From assembly GCF_003751945.1 (NCBI RefSeq), contig NZ_RJKL01000001.1, forward strand, positions 7,520,501 to 7,584,500: a stretch of 64,000 bases of DNA, read 5' to 3'. The stretch comes from Couchioplanes caeruleus. Its GTDB lineage: Bacteria > Actinomycetota > Actinomycetes > Mycobacteriales > Micromonosporaceae. Each line of letters opens with the position of its first letter. The first letter of the stretch is position 1. Made by a program: the position numbers and the translations under genes. The notes beneath the pieces are model-generated. The model did not search any database. It was given only the letters and a program-made list of their open reading frames with translations, and had not been told where the DNA came from. Positions 46,696 through 55,927 of this stretch are shown in pieces.

Positions 46696-48141
46696 TCATG
46701 GACCGGTGGGGCGGTAGACGTGCAGGTCGCCGTGGGGTGCCAGGGCCGCGGGGAGGTCGATGCCCTGGCCGCGCAGGGTGGCGTCGAGGAATGCGGCGCA
46801 GGTTTGCGTCGTCATCCGCACGCTCCCGGTCCGGCCGAGGGAGCCGGCCACCGCAGGCACGGGCGGCAGATACAGCGGGGCATCCGTGAAGGTCAGGTGC
46901 GCGCTACCGGGCACGGTCAGCCGGTAGTTGGTCGCCGTGGCGGGCTCGAGTGCCGCCGTGAGGCGGGCCACGTACCGGGTGTCCTCCGGACGGTCGATCG
47001 CGTGGGTGAGCGCGAGCACCGGTTGGCGCACCGGGCCCTGGTCCGGGCCGATCCCGCCGTCCAGGTTGATGACGGCGGTGAAGCGGTCGTCCCGTGCGGC
47101 GGCCCGGAGAGCGGCGGCTCCGCCGATGGAGTGACCGGTCGCCGCGGCCCGGGCGGTGTCGAGCCGTCCGGCGAGCGGGTGGCCGAGTTCGCCGCGGTCG
47201 AGGCGGCCGAGCTGGGTCAGCACGAAGCCGAGGTCTGCCGCCCGCACGGCCGTCCACCCGGCGGCGCGCTTGTCGTCCTCCTCCGGGTCGCCGCTGGCGG
47301 CGACGGCGGTTTCGACGGTACGGCCGTCGGCGAACACCACCGCAGCGGAGTCGTAGGGATGGTCGACGCCCGCGACGACGTACCCTCGGCTCGCCAGGTC
47401 CTCGGCCCATGCGGTGTTCTGGCTACGGACACCGCCGAGCCCGGGGGAGAACAGGACGACCGGGAACCGGCCGTCTGCCGGAGTGGCACCGGGCACCGCA
47501 TGGGTGTGGGCGCGGGGCGGCCCGGACAGCAGGAGCGCGGGCACGCCGAGGTAGTCGGCCGCGCCTGCGGCGACGGCTTCCGCCTCCGCGCGGGTCCGGC
47601 CGAGATAGCGTGCTCGCGGCACGTCGTGGGCCGCAGGCTGCGCCGGGTACCAGAGCTGCACCACCACGGTCCGGCGGTCCCCGGCGTCCGGCGTGCCCGG
47701 CTCGTCGCGTCCGGCGTCGGTCCACTGCACCACGGCGGTCCCGACCCCGGACGGCCCGGACGGCTTCGGGAAGCTGGGCACCGGCAGCGCCCAGGCCGCC
47801 ACCGAGCCGGCGGCGACCAGACCGAGACACACCAACGTGCCCGGAACAGCCAGCCACCACCGTACGCGTCGCCGCAGCAACCGTGCGATGCCGGCGCCGG
47901 CGAGGAGGAGCGCGTCGCCGGCGAGTACCAGCATCAACTGCCATCGCATTCCCGCAAGGGCCGTGGCGGCGCCGGCCACCACGAGAGCTGCGGCGATGAC
48001 CGCGGTCCGGCGGCGGGCGGCGGGCGGCAGCCAGCGGGCCAGGACGAGGGCTGACGACCCGAGGATGACGAGGAGTTCCCGTACGGTCAACCGGAGGCCG
48101 GGGATCATGTCCGTCACCCGGAGATCGTCCGGCACGCGCAC
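46696..48141 (-). CDS. Membrane-anchored alpha/beta hydrolase, PAF-acetylhydrolase-like
   Basis: A protein of about 481 aa with four N-terminal membrane segments and a lipase-fold domain resembling platelet-activating-factor acetylhydrolase: VVVQLWYPAQ, VVLFSPGLGG, GYVVAGVDHPYDS, nucleophile elbow GHSIGG, and a late GSAHLTFTD with the catalytic His. The start is uncertain: GTG 48141 or ATG 48108; neither has a clear Shine-Dalgarno. It probably hydrolyses short acyl esters outside the membrane; the substrate is unknown. Confidence 0.78.
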   Translation of the reverse strand: MRVPDDLRVTDMIPGLRLTVRELLVILGSSALVLARWLPPAARRRTAVIAAALVVAGAATALAGMRWQLMLVLAGDALLLAGAGIARLLRRRVRWWLAVPGTLVCLGLVAAGSVAAWALPVPSFPKPSGPSGVGTAVVQWTDAGRDEPGTPDAGDRRTVVVQLWYPAQPAAHDVPRARYLGRTRAEAEAVAAGAADYLGVPALLLSGPPRAHTHAVPGATPADGRFPVVLFSPGLGGVRSQNTAWAEDLASRGYVVAGVDHPYDSAAVVFADGRTVETAVAASGDPEEDDKRAAGWTAVRAADLGFVLTQLGRLDRGELGHPLAGRLDTARAAATGHSIGGAAALRAAARDDRFTAVINLDGGIGPDQGPVRQPVLALTHAIDRPEDTRYVARLTAALEPATATNYRLTVPGSAHLTFTDAPLYLPPVPAVAGSLGRTGSVRMTTQTCAAFLDATLRGQGIDLPAALAPHGDLHVYRPTGP

Positions 48142-48203
48142 TGAGAAGACGCTGAGATCGCCGGGTCACGCACGCGGTGGCCGCGACGTGACCCGGCGCG
48201 GGG

Positions 48204-49733
48204 CTAGCGGGCCGGCACGCTCCAGTGCAGCGTCAACTCCTGGCAACGGTTGCCGCCGTCGGCGGGCGGCGCCCACGCACCGATGGTGTAGGAACTTTCG
48301 CCATCGGACGATTCGACGTAGCAGATCATGTTCAGTGGCCACTGCGTCTGCTGGATCATGTAGGCGTCCATTGCGGTCGGATGCTGGCTGATCCGCAGGG
48401 ACCGCTCGGCCGGAGGACCGATCCGGTGCCAGTCCGGGTGCAGATGGATGGAGCCGAGCACCTCCAGCCCGTCCGCCTCGGCTTCCCGGTGGACCCGCAA
48501 CTGATCCACGGCGTGACACCAGAAGCCGCGGCGCTCGTTGCCGTAGGCCTCGCCGAAGCACGGCACGATGGTCGACTCGTACTCGCCGATCGCCGCCCGG
48601 TCGGTGCCGCGGACGTTGCGGGCCAGCACCGCGCGTTCCACCACCATGCGGTCCGGCTCCAACCGGCCGACCAGCAACGCGAAGCAGCCCGGAGGCTCCG
48701 CGGGCGTGCAGGACCGGTACGCCTCCAGCGCCGCGTCGAGGAACGGGCGCAGCACCGCCGGGTCCGCCACGACCATCCGGGACCCTGCGGCGGCCGGCGT
48801 CGAGGCACGGTCCTGCGCCGCCTGGGCGATCAGCAGCCGGGCCAGCGCATCCTCCGCGGCCGTGACTCGTTCCCCGGTCCACGGGTAGAAGCCGGCGCCG
48901 GTCTTCACGCCCAGCCGGCCTTGCTGGAGCCGCTCCTCGATGGGGGCCGGCACCGGCCGTCCCAGGGCGCGCAGCGTGGCGGCGACGGTGTCCAGCCCGG
49001 CGAAGTCCAGCCGGTCGAACACCCCGGTGGCGCCGAAGCGCCGGCCGATGCCCTGGGTGAGGACCCGGTCGACGGTCTCCGGCGTGGCCAGCCCCTCGTC
49101 GACGATGCGCAGCGCCTCGCCGATGAGCGCGGTCTGCAACCGGGGGCCGACGGCGCCCGCCGCGTGCCGGTCGAACGTCACCGGCCGCTTGCCCGCGCCA
49201 CCGAGCAGGCGGGTGGCCACCTCGACGGCGGCCTCGTCGGTCTGCTCGCCGCTCACCACGTCGACCAGGGGAACCAGCGGGGCCGGCAGGTAGAACCGGG
49301 TGCCGAGCACTCGCTCGGCGTGCTTGCAGTCCTGCGCGAGCACGTCCACCGGTATCGCGGTGGAGGCACTCGCCACGATCACGTCCGGGGCGACGATGTC
49401 GTCGATGGCGGCATGCACCTGCTGCTTGACGGCCACGTCCTCGGCGACCGCCTCCACGACGTAGTCGGCGGCGGCCAGCTCCGTCAGCTCCGTGGTGGTG
49501 CGGATCCGGCCCAACACTGTGGACATCCGGCCGGCGTCCGGTGATCCGCCCCGGACCAACTGGCGGGCGAGCCCGCCCAACCGATCCTCGGTGGCGGCAC
49601 AGCCCTGCGGGCTGCGCTGCACCACCACGACGTCGTGTCCGGCGAGAGCGTAGGTCAGGGCGATGCCGCTGCCCATGATCCCTCCGCCGACCACTCCTAC
49701 GGTCCGTACCGGATAGCGGTACGCGAGCTGCAT
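48204..49733 (-). CDS. 3-hydroxyacyl-CoA dehydrogenase fused to a JAMM-like domain
   Basis: A 509-aa protein. Residues 1-290 follow the 3-hydroxyacyl-CoA dehydrogenase plan: VGVVGGGIMGSGIA (NAD site), VVEAVAEDVAVKQQV, STAIPVDVLA, GTRFYLPAPLVPLVDVV, GVKTGAGFYPW. From about 370 a second domain carries GSIHLHPDW (His-x-His near 429) and, after about 12 extra residues, HPTAMDAYM. This resembles the JAMM/MPN metal motif HxHP...SxxD with Thr for Ser. ATG at 49733 follows GAGAGGGA. The dehydrogenase part appears active; the JAMM-like part could be a deconjugating hydrolase or only a fold relative. Confidence 0.72.
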   Translation of the reverse strand: MQLAYRYPVRTVGVVGGGIMGSGIALTYALAGHDVVVVQRSPQGCAATEDRLGGLARQLVRGGSPDAGRMSTVLGRIRTTTELTELAAADYVVEAVAEDVAVKQQVHAAIDDIVAPDVIVASASTAIPVDVLAQDCKHAERVLGTRFYLPAPLVPLVDVVSGEQTDEAAVEVATRLLGGAGKRPVTFDRHAAGAVGPRLQTALIGEALRIVDEGLATPETVDRVLTQGIGRRFGATGVFDRLDFAGLDTVAATLRALGRPVPAPIEERLQQGRLGVKTGAGFYPWTGERVTAAEDALARLLIAQAAQDRASTPAAAGSRMVVADPAVLRPFLDAALEAYRSCTPAEPPGCFALLVGRLEPDRMVVERAVLARNVRGTDRAAIGEYESTIVPCFGEAYGNERRGFWCHAVDQLRVHREAEADGLEVLGSIHLHPDWHRIGPPAERSLRISQHPTAMDAYMIQQTQWPLNMICYVESSDGESSYTIGAWAPPADGGNRCQELTLHWSVPAR

Positions 49734-49893
49734 GACGTCCCTCTCTGGTCCGCGTGCCCACCCCTGCCGTCGGCGCGCTTGTGGCGCCGCCGCCGGCACA
49801 GGCGAGGATGTTCGATCAACATCGCCACCACGGTAGAGAACCGACGCATCTAGACCGTCGGCTAAGAAGGACGACAGAGGCCCGCCGGCGGGA

Positions 49894-50340
49894 TCAACCG
49901 CCCGCCACGACTTTGATGACCGCGTCACCGGTCACGTTCGCGCCACCCCCTCGACGGGTGTGGCTCACGGTGTAGTTGCCGGGCGCGGCATCTCGCGGAA
50001 TCAGAATCTTGCTGACCGGAGGGGCGCCCGGCGAGCCGGACACCTTGACCGGCTGGGCGGGGATCCTCACGCCCATCGATGCGCCGCTCGCGGTGTCGGC
50101 GCCGACCGGGCCCACCATCAGCGCCGTCAGTTCCATCGTCTCCGTGCCGGGCTGCCCTTCCTTCTCTTCGGGCACCCAGTGCAGAGTCAGTGTTTCTCCG
50201 GGCTTGTATTCCTTGTCAAGATCCTCCTGCTTGCAGCACGTATAGACGACGACCTTGTCAGAAGAGGAATCGTCGCCACATGCCGCCACCGTGAGCGGAC
50301 TCAAGAGCCACAAGCCGACCGCCAGATAACCGAGCCTCAT
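49894..50340 (-). CDS. Putative lipoprotein
   Basis: A 148-aa protein with hydrophobic start and lipobox TVAAC. The mature part has a CC pair (VYTCCKQED) and a predicted beta-rich region ending in DAVIKVVAGG, possibly an immunoglobulin-like fold. No family was recognised. Confidence 0.6.
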   Translation of the reverse strand: MRLGYLAVGLWLLSPLTVAACGDDSSSDKVVVYTCCKQEDLDKEYKPGETLTLHWVPEEKEGQPGTETMELTALMVGPVGADTASGASMGVRIPAQPVKVSGSPGAPPVSKILIPRDAAPGNYTVSHTRRGGGANVTGDAVIKVVAGG

Positions 50341-50391
50341 CCTTCAAGTCTGGAGTGCGGAGTGCCGGCATAACGGCAGATTCGGCCTTAA

Positions 50392-51090
50392 TCACGCGGA
50401 CCGGCCCGCCGGTCGAGCGCGGACATTGCGTTTGACGCGGGTGTACTCCAGCAACCCCTGCAACGCGAGGTCGCTGCCGTACCCGGAGTCGCCGGTGCCG
50501 CCGTGCGGCATCTCGGAGACCGTCGTGCCGTGCGTGTTCACCCACACGATGCCGGCGTCGAGGTCGCGCATCGCCCGCATGGCCCGGCCGTGGTCGCGGG
50601 TCCACACGCTGGCGGCGAGGCCGTACGGCGTGCCGTTGGCCAGCCGCAGGGCCTCCACCTCGGTGCCGAAGCGCTGCACGGTGACGACCGGCCCGAACGT
50701 CTCGCGCCGCACGATGTCGTCCTGTTGCCGCACGCCGGCGACGACCGTCGGCTGGTGGTGGAACCCGGGTCCGTCCGGTGTGCCGCCGCCGCACACCACC
50801 GAGGCGTGTGCGGGCAGGGCGGCCAGCGCCGCCCGTACCCCGGCAAGCGGGTGGGCGTTGTTGAGCGGGCCGTAGTGGACGTCCTGGCGCAGCGCCGCGG
50901 CCGCCGAGGCGAATGCCGCGACGAACGCGTCGTGGACCCGGTCGTGCACCAGCAGCCGGGACGGCGCGGTGCAGTCCTGGCCCGCGTTGTAGTACGCGAT
51001 GGGGGCCAGCGTCTCGGCGACCCGGTCGACGTCGGTGTCGTCCCACACCACGACCGGGGCGTTGCCGCCCAGCTCGAGGTGGACCCAGCG
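50392..51090 (-). pseudogene. C-terminal half of an aldehyde dehydrogenase
   Basis: The frame holds LELGGNAP, the catalytic-cysteine region NAGQDCTAPSR, the Glu-bearing ETFGPVVTVQRF and the C-terminal GLLEYTRVKRNV. Everything before about residue 230 of a normal ALDH is missing, including most of the NAD fold. Homology ends at about 51090 where an acyl-CoA dehydrogenase piece begins on the opposite strand. An in-frame GTG at 51051 could start a 219-aa product, unlikely to be active. Confidence 0.8.
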
Positions 51091-51200
51091 AGGCCTCCGG
51101 CCGGGTCATCGACCGCTGCGTCCAGATCTTCGGCGGCCGTGGGTACGACCGCTCGCTGGTCAAGCGCGGCATGGACTGCCTGCGGCTGCCGCAGGCCTGA
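51090..51200 (+). pseudogene. C-terminal fragment of an acyl-CoA dehydrogenase
   Basis: Reads EASGRVIDRCVQIFGGRGYD and ends GMDCLRLPQA before TGA at 51198. The VQIFGGRGY element is the hallmark C-terminal helix turn of acyl-CoA dehydrogenases. All upstream parts are missing. Confidence 0.7.
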
Positions 51201-51346
51201 ACCGGGGCCGAGAGCCCGAGCGCGGCGGGGATTTCTGGCGGAACCACCGGCTCGCCTCACCGGCGAGGTCTGAGAGTCCGCAGGGTGGGTATCAGCGGAC
51301 AGTGCTGCCTCTCGCCCTGTCCGCTCCGCGATCACGCCGTGGATGG

Positions 51347-52105
51347 GTGAGCCGCTGGTCGACCGTGGCCGGCGTACGGACACACGCGCGGTTGCGGACC
51401 GCTCCCGTGCCGGCCCTGCCCGTGGTGATGCTGCACGGCCTCGCGGTGTCCCACCGGTACCTCATGCCGACGGCGGACGCGCTCGCCGACCGCCACCCGG
51501 TGCTGCTCCCGGACCTGCCCGGCTTCGGGCTCAGCGCGAAGCCGCCGGTCGCGTACGACGTGCCGCGCCACGCCGCCTTCGTCGCCGCCTGGCTGGACGC
51601 GCACCGGCTCACCCGGGTGGCCGTCCTCGGGCACTCGTTCGGCGCGGAGGTTGCGGCCGCCGTCGCGTGCCTGCGGCCGGATGCGGTGGCCGCGCTCGTG
51701 CTGGCGAGCCCGACGACCGATCCCGCCGCGCGCAGCCGGCGCGCCCTCATCGGCCGGTGGTTCGCCGATCTGCCCGTCGAGGACCCGCGGCAGGCCGCCA
51801 TTCTGGCCCGCGACGTGTGGGACGCGCGGCCGTGGCGGATCTGGGCGACCATCGGGCACTCGGTCCGCAACCGCGTCGAGGAGGATCTGCGCCGGGTGCA
51901 GGCGCCGACGCTGGTGCTCGGCGGCGACCGGGATCCGGTTGCCCCGCTGCAGTGGCGTACCCGGGTCGCCACACTCACCGGCGGCGCCTCGGTGACCCTG
52001 CCGGGGGCCGCGCACAACGCGCTCACCACCGCCGGCGCCGCGGCCGCGGACGCGATCGCCGCTCATCTCGCCATTCTCACGTGTGCCTCCGGCACAACCG
52101 GGTAG
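51347..52105 (+). CDS. Alpha/beta hydrolase
   Basis: A 252-aa alpha/beta-fold hydrolase: VVMLHGLAVSHRY (oxyanion region), LPDLPGFGLSAKP, nucleophile elbow GHSFGAE, GGDRDPVAPLQW with the acid, and GAAHNAL with the catalytic His. GTG at 51347 is chosen as the first start before homology. Substrate is unknown. It is convergent with the kinase gene, 5 bases between stops. Confidence 0.82.
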   Translation: MSRWSTVAGVRTHARLRTAPVPALPVVMLHGLAVSHRYLMPTADALADRHPVLLPDLPGFGLSAKPPVAYDVPRHAAFVAAWLDAHRLTRVAVLGHSFGAEVAAAVACLRPDAVAALVLASPTTDPAARSRRALIGRWFADLPVEDPRQAAILARDVWDARPWRIWATIGHSVRNRVEEDLRRVQAPTLVLGGDRDPVAPLQWRTRVATLTGGASVTLPGAAHNALTTAGAAAADAIAAHLAILTCASGTTG

Positions 52106-52110
52106 ACGGG

Positions 52111-53685
52111 TTACCCCGTTCCGCTCCTGCCTTTCCCTTTTCCTTTTCCTCCCTTGTGCGTCCGGTCGTTCTCGTCCTCGTCGTATTTCTGCCCGTCGTC
52201 CTTGCCGCCCTGGTCGTCTTTTCCTTCCTTCTCGCGGGCGACTGTCCGGGTCGGACGCACGGATTGGTCGGCCGCCGACAGGACTGTCTCGCACGGGGTG
52301 CCGTTGAGCCGGAATTCTGCGGGTAGGGCGGTGGCCTTCCGGTAGGTACCGTCGAGGCGGGTGGAGGCGGACGCCCGGGCCGGCAGGTCGCCGCCCTGTG
52401 CCTGCACCGTGCGACCCACCTGCCGCCAGTCGGCGTTCCAACCGTGGATCAGGTCCTGCTCGGCGGGGAAGGTGAAGGTCAGCCGCCAGTCCCGGATCGG
52501 CGCGGTGCCGGTATTGGCGACCGTGACGGCAGCCGAGAATCGACCGTCGACCGCCTGCCGCACGGCGTAGCGCACTTCGCAGCGGGGACTCGGCTGTGGG
52601 GGAGCGGCTGCCGCCGCTGGGGGAGCCGCCAGCGGAGAGACCTGTGCGGTGCCTGTCCCGTCGCCGAGCCAGGCGACGCCGGCCGCGGCGGAGACGACCA
52701 CCGCCGCCGCGGTCGACAATCCCAGCACCGTACGCCGGCGGTGAGGCCGAGATGCCAGAGTCTTCGTCGGGCGGCCGACGGTGGCCGTACGGTCCAGGGC
52801 CGCGCGGAAGGCCGCCGCGGAACCGGGCCAGGCCGGCGTCGCAGCGACAGTGCCCGCCGCACGGGCGAGGATGCGGGCCGCCTCGGCCGCGTCAGGCCGG
52901 TCGCCGGGGCGTTTGTGCAGGCAGCGCCGGCAGAGTTGCACCACCTCGGGCGGGAGCTGCGCGATCGGCGGCAGCGGTGCCGGTTCGTCGTAGCGGTGCG
53001 CCGCGAGCATTTCCCCGGTGGTGGCCGCGGGCCAGGGAAGATGCCCGGTCAGTGCCCGGTACAGCAGCAGGCCGAGGGCGTACACATCCGCGGCGGGGCT
53101 GACCGGGGTGCCGTCGATCCGTTCCGGCGCGAGGTATGCCGGCGTGCCCAGCACCTGGCCGTCGGAGCCGTCCGAATCCCCGGCCGAGGCCGAGATGCCG
53201 AAGTCGACGAGCTTGACGTCGGCGTCGATGACCAGCACGTTGCCGGGCTTGACGTCGCGGTGCACGACACCGCGCGCATGCGCCGCGGTCAGCGCCGCGG
53301 CGACCTGGGCGCAGATCGCCACGGCCCGGGGCCACGGCAGGCCACCGTCGGTGATCAGTTGCGCCAGCGAGGGGCCGTCGACCAGCTCCATCACCACGTA
53401 CGGCCGGGCCGGCCCGGCCGCCTCGTCCTGCCCGTAGTCGTAGACGTCGACGATGTTGGGGTGATGCAGCGCCGCCACGGCACGGGCTTCCCGGTGCACC
53501 TGATGCACGAACTGAGGGTCGGCCGCCGTGTTCGGTGCCAGCATCTTGACCGCCACGTCGCGGCCCAGGACTTCGTCGTGAGCGCACCACACCACCGACA
53601 TGCCCCCGGCACCCACCTGCCGGCGCAGTCGATAGCGCCCCGCCAGCAGTCGCCCCGCCCTCATGGTGAGTGTCGATGCCCGCAT
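52111..53685 (-). CDS. Ser/Thr protein kinase with extracellular CBM2-like domain
   Basis: A 524-aa protein. Kinase domain (about 15-270): GAGGMSVVW, VAVKML, HRDVKPGN, VDFGIS, GTPAYLAPE. One membrane segment (about 315-338: VLGLSTAAAVVVSAAAGVAWL). An outer domain (about 370-460) starts with CEVRYAV, has TVANTGTAPIRDWRLTFTF, and ends with FRLNGTPC, a family 2 cellulose-binding-module pattern. A Lys/Asp/Gly-rich tail follows. ATG at 53685 follows GGAGAGG. It probably senses polysaccharide outside the cell and signals inside by phosphorylation; the ligand is inferred from the domain only. Confidence 0.88.
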   Translation of the reverse strand: MRASTLTMRAGRLLAGRYRLRRQVGAGGMSVVWCAHDEVLGRDVAVKMLAPNTAADPQFVHQVHREARAVAALHHPNIVDVYDYGQDEAAGPARPYVVMELVDGPSLAQLITDGGLPWPRAVAICAQVAAALTAAHARGVVHRDVKPGNVLVIDADVKLVDFGISASAGDSDGSDGQVLGTPAYLAPERIDGTPVSPAADVYALGLLLYRALTGHLPWPAATTGEMLAAHRYDEPAPLPPIAQLPPEVVQLCRRCLHKRPGDRPDAAEAARILARAAGTVAATPAWPGSAAAFRAALDRTATVGRPTKTLASRPHRRRTVLGLSTAAAVVVSAAAGVAWLGDGTGTAQVSPLAAPPAAAAAPPQPSPRCEVRYAVRQAVDGRFSAAVTVANTGTAPIRDWRLTFTFPAEQDLIHGWNADWRQVGRTVQAQGGDLPARASASTRLDGTYRKATALPAEFRLNGTPCETVLSAADQSVRPTRTVAREKEGKDDQGGKDDGQKYDEDENDRTHKGGKGKGKGRSGTG

Positions 53686-53775
53686 GCCGACCTCTCCAAA
53701 CGACCGACCAGGGCAAACACCGACCGTCATGGGGCCGTTCGCCGGTACGGACCGCGTCCGGGCGGCTGTGCCGAG

Positions 53776-54609
53776 TCAGCGTAGCCCGGCGAACAGGTCG
53801 TCCTCGGGCAGCGACGCGCCGGTCCGGTCGTGCACCCGCAGGAACGTCTCGGTGCCCATCAGCTCGGTGAACCGCTCCTTGCCCATGCGCAGGAACATGA
53901 GGTTCTCGCTCTGGCTGGCGTGCGCGGCCAGCGCGTCGTACTTCTGAGCGCCGTACGCCCGGGTGTCCACCCAGGTGCTGATCTCCTCGTCGGGCAGGCC
54001 GAGCTGCGGGGGAGCGTCGTCCTCGGCGATCCGGGCCTCCTCCCAGTCGACGCCGAGCTCGCGCAGCACCTTGCCGAGCTCGGCCATCGCCGAGTGCGGT
54101 GCGGTCGTCCAGTACACCTTGGCGGGGATGCCGGTCAGGGCGACCGCCGCCATGGTGATGCGGTGCGCCTGGATGTGGTCCGGGTGCCCGTAGAAACCGT
54201 TCTCGTCGTAGGTGACGACGACGTCCGGCTCGTAGCGCCGGATCAGCTCGGCGAGCCGCTCGGCCCCCTCGTCGACGGGGGTGCTCCAGAAGGAGCCGGG
54301 CGCGTCGTTGGTGGGCCAGCCCATCATCCCGGAGTCGGCGTACTCGAGCAGTTCCAGGTGGGTGAGCTTCAGGGCGGCACGGCTGGCCTGGAGCTCCGCT
54401 CGGCGCAGTGCCGCCACCGCCAGGGGGTCGTGTCCCGGGTCGCCGGGCTTGACCCCGCCCGGTCCGTCGCCGCAACGGCCGTCGGTGCAGGTGACGAGGA
54501 CCGTCGTGATTCCCTCCGCCGCGTAGCGGGCGAGGACGCCGCCGCCGCTGGTGGCCTCGTCGTCGGGATGCGCGTGCACCGCCATCAGGGTCAGGGAGCG
54601 CTCAGTCAT
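53776..54609 (-). CDS. PIG-L family deacetylase, Mca/MshB-like
   Basis: A 277-aa zinc deacetylase. AVHAHPDDEATSGG carries the metal motif HPDD, and YGHPDHIQAHRIT the second zinc/active-site His. VLVTCTDGRCGD and the overall order match mycothiol enzymes MshB (deacetylase) and Mca (conjugate amidase) of actinobacteria. Which of the two, or a related sugar deacetylase, cannot be fixed by eye; Mca would detoxify drug conjugates. Confidence 0.85.
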   Translation of the reverse strand: MTERSLTLMAVHAHPDDEATSGGGVLARYAAEGITTVLVTCTDGRCGDGPGGVKPGDPGHDPLAVAALRRAELQASRAALKLTHLELLEYADSGMMGWPTNDAPGSFWSTPVDEGAERLAELIRRYEPDVVVTYDENGFYGHPDHIQAHRITMAAVALTGIPAKVYWTTAPHSAMAELGKVLRELGVDWEEARIAEDDAPPQLGLPDEEISTWVDTRAYGAQKYDALAAHASQSENLMFLRMGKERFTELMGTETFLRVHDRTGASLPEDDLFAGLR

Positions 54610-54763
54610 GACGCCACCCTACGGCCGCGGTCCGCCATCTTTGACGAAGGTCATTCCGATGCGCGGCCGGGATCCGACAAACAATGACGTGAATGCGACG
54701 GTAATAGCGATATTAATTTCCGGTCACGTCCAATTCGTCATCAGGAATTGCCATTTTCGGGAG

Positions 54764-54792
54764 TTGACGCTCCGGCTCCGCGGATTTACGGT
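54764..54792 (+). promoter_or_regulatory. Candidate promoter for the secreted protein gene
   Basis: TTGACG (54764-54769) and TACGGT (54787-54792) with 17-base spacing fit a vegetative actinobacterial promoter. The whole 54610-54929 gap is notably AT-richer than its surroundings and holds no gene I can support. Confidence 0.4.
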
Positions 54793-54929
54793 ATACATGA
54801 CTGCATCGAGTGGCTTGCGCCTGCGGCGTGGGCTGATTCTGATTATCGACCGACAATTCGGGGTCAGTGAGCAAACGGTAAATGTCTCCGTCGTCGGCGA
54901 TCGCCGACATTCCACACGGAAGGTGGACC

Positions 54930-55379
54930 ATGCGCATGACATCACAGCGTCGCTTCGGTGCCACGCTCGTCGCCGCGGTGGCGGGCATCGTGCTCGTGAC
55001 CGGAGCGCCGGCCGGGGCCGCGGCGGCTGTCCCGGCGGCCGCGTCCCTGGCCGTACAGGTAGCCACCGACGGGCAGCTCCGAGCGCGCGGTGCCGCGGTC
55101 ACGATGCCCATCGAGGTCGCTTGCAGCGAGGGCGCCGCCACGAGCTGGCTGTCGATCGAGGTCATCCAGCGGGCGCACGGTGGCGAGGTCGCCCGAGCGT
55201 ACGGGTACATGGAGAGGCTGCCATGTGACGGCACGATGCACACCGTGGAACTGACCGCGACCGCTCAGACGCTGGCTTTCCACGCCGGGGAGGCGTACGT
55301 CACCGCGGTCGGTTCCGTCTGTGCCGCGGACGCATGCGTGAATGTCCAGAAGGCGGGTGAGGTGCAGCTCCGGCGGTGA
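54930..55379 (+). CDS. Secreted protein, unknown function
   Basis: A 149-aa protein with a Sec-type signal (ATLVAAVAGIVLVTGAPAGAAAA) and a mature part with four cysteines that may form two disulfides. ATG at 54930 follows GGAAGGTGG. No domain was recognised. Confidence 0.65.
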   Translation: MRMTSQRRFGATLVAAVAGIVLVTGAPAGAAAAVPAAASLAVQVATDGQLRARGAAVTMPIEVACSEGAATSWLSIEVIQRAHGGEVARAYGYMERLPCDGTMHTVELTATAQTLAFHAGEAYVTAVGSVCAADACVNVQKAGEVQLRR

Positions 55380-55468
55380 TCGCCGAGACCGGCCCCGGCC
55401 CGCGGTTCCGGCGGGCCGGGGCCGTCGCGCCTGCGGCGGAGCCGTCGCGGGTCGGCGGCGTGTCACGG

Positions 55469-55834
55469 TCAGCGGATCGCCAAGGCCTGGCGCTTGATGT
55501 ACTCGAACTCCTCGACGGAGATCCGCCCCTCGTCGTGGAGTCGGGCCGCGGTGGCGATCTCGTCGGCGGGGCGGTGCGCCGGGCCGACGCTCCCGGTCGC
55601 CGGGGCGTGCGGAAGCGACGCGCCGTCCCGCGGCATGGCGGCGTGCGTGACCAGGTAGATAAGCGCTCCGAGCAGTGGCAGGACCACGATGAGCGCGACC
55701 CAGGCGGCCTTCGCCCCACCCGGCATCCGTCGGCGGAACAGATCATTGAAGACGGCGATGAACGTCCAGATGATCCCGAACCAGAAGCACGCCAGGAACA
55801 TCAGGTAGAACAACGAACCGAACGTCCAGTCCAC
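55469..55834 (-). CDS. SHOCT-domain membrane protein (PLDc_N type)
   Basis: A 121-aa protein. Two membrane helices (FLACFWFGIIWTFIAVF and AWVALIVVLPLLGALIYLV) are of the PLDc_N kind. A linker then leads to a C-terminal SHOCT motif (AARLHDEGRISVEEFEYIKRQAL). Common in actinobacteria; role unknown. Confidence 0.8.
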   Translation of the reverse strand: MDWTFGSLFYLMFLACFWFGIIWTFIAVFNDLFRRRMPGGAKAAWVALIVVLPLLGALIYLVTHAAMPRDGASLPHAPATGSVGPAHRPADEIATAARLHDEGRISVEEFEYIKRQALAIR

Positions 55835-55927
55835 AGCTTGCCTCCCGTTCGCCGAACCGGTGCGTGGCCATCCTGGACGTCCAAGGCCGGCGGCGGCATC
55901 ATCCCGGGCGCATGAGTCGCGGAAGGA

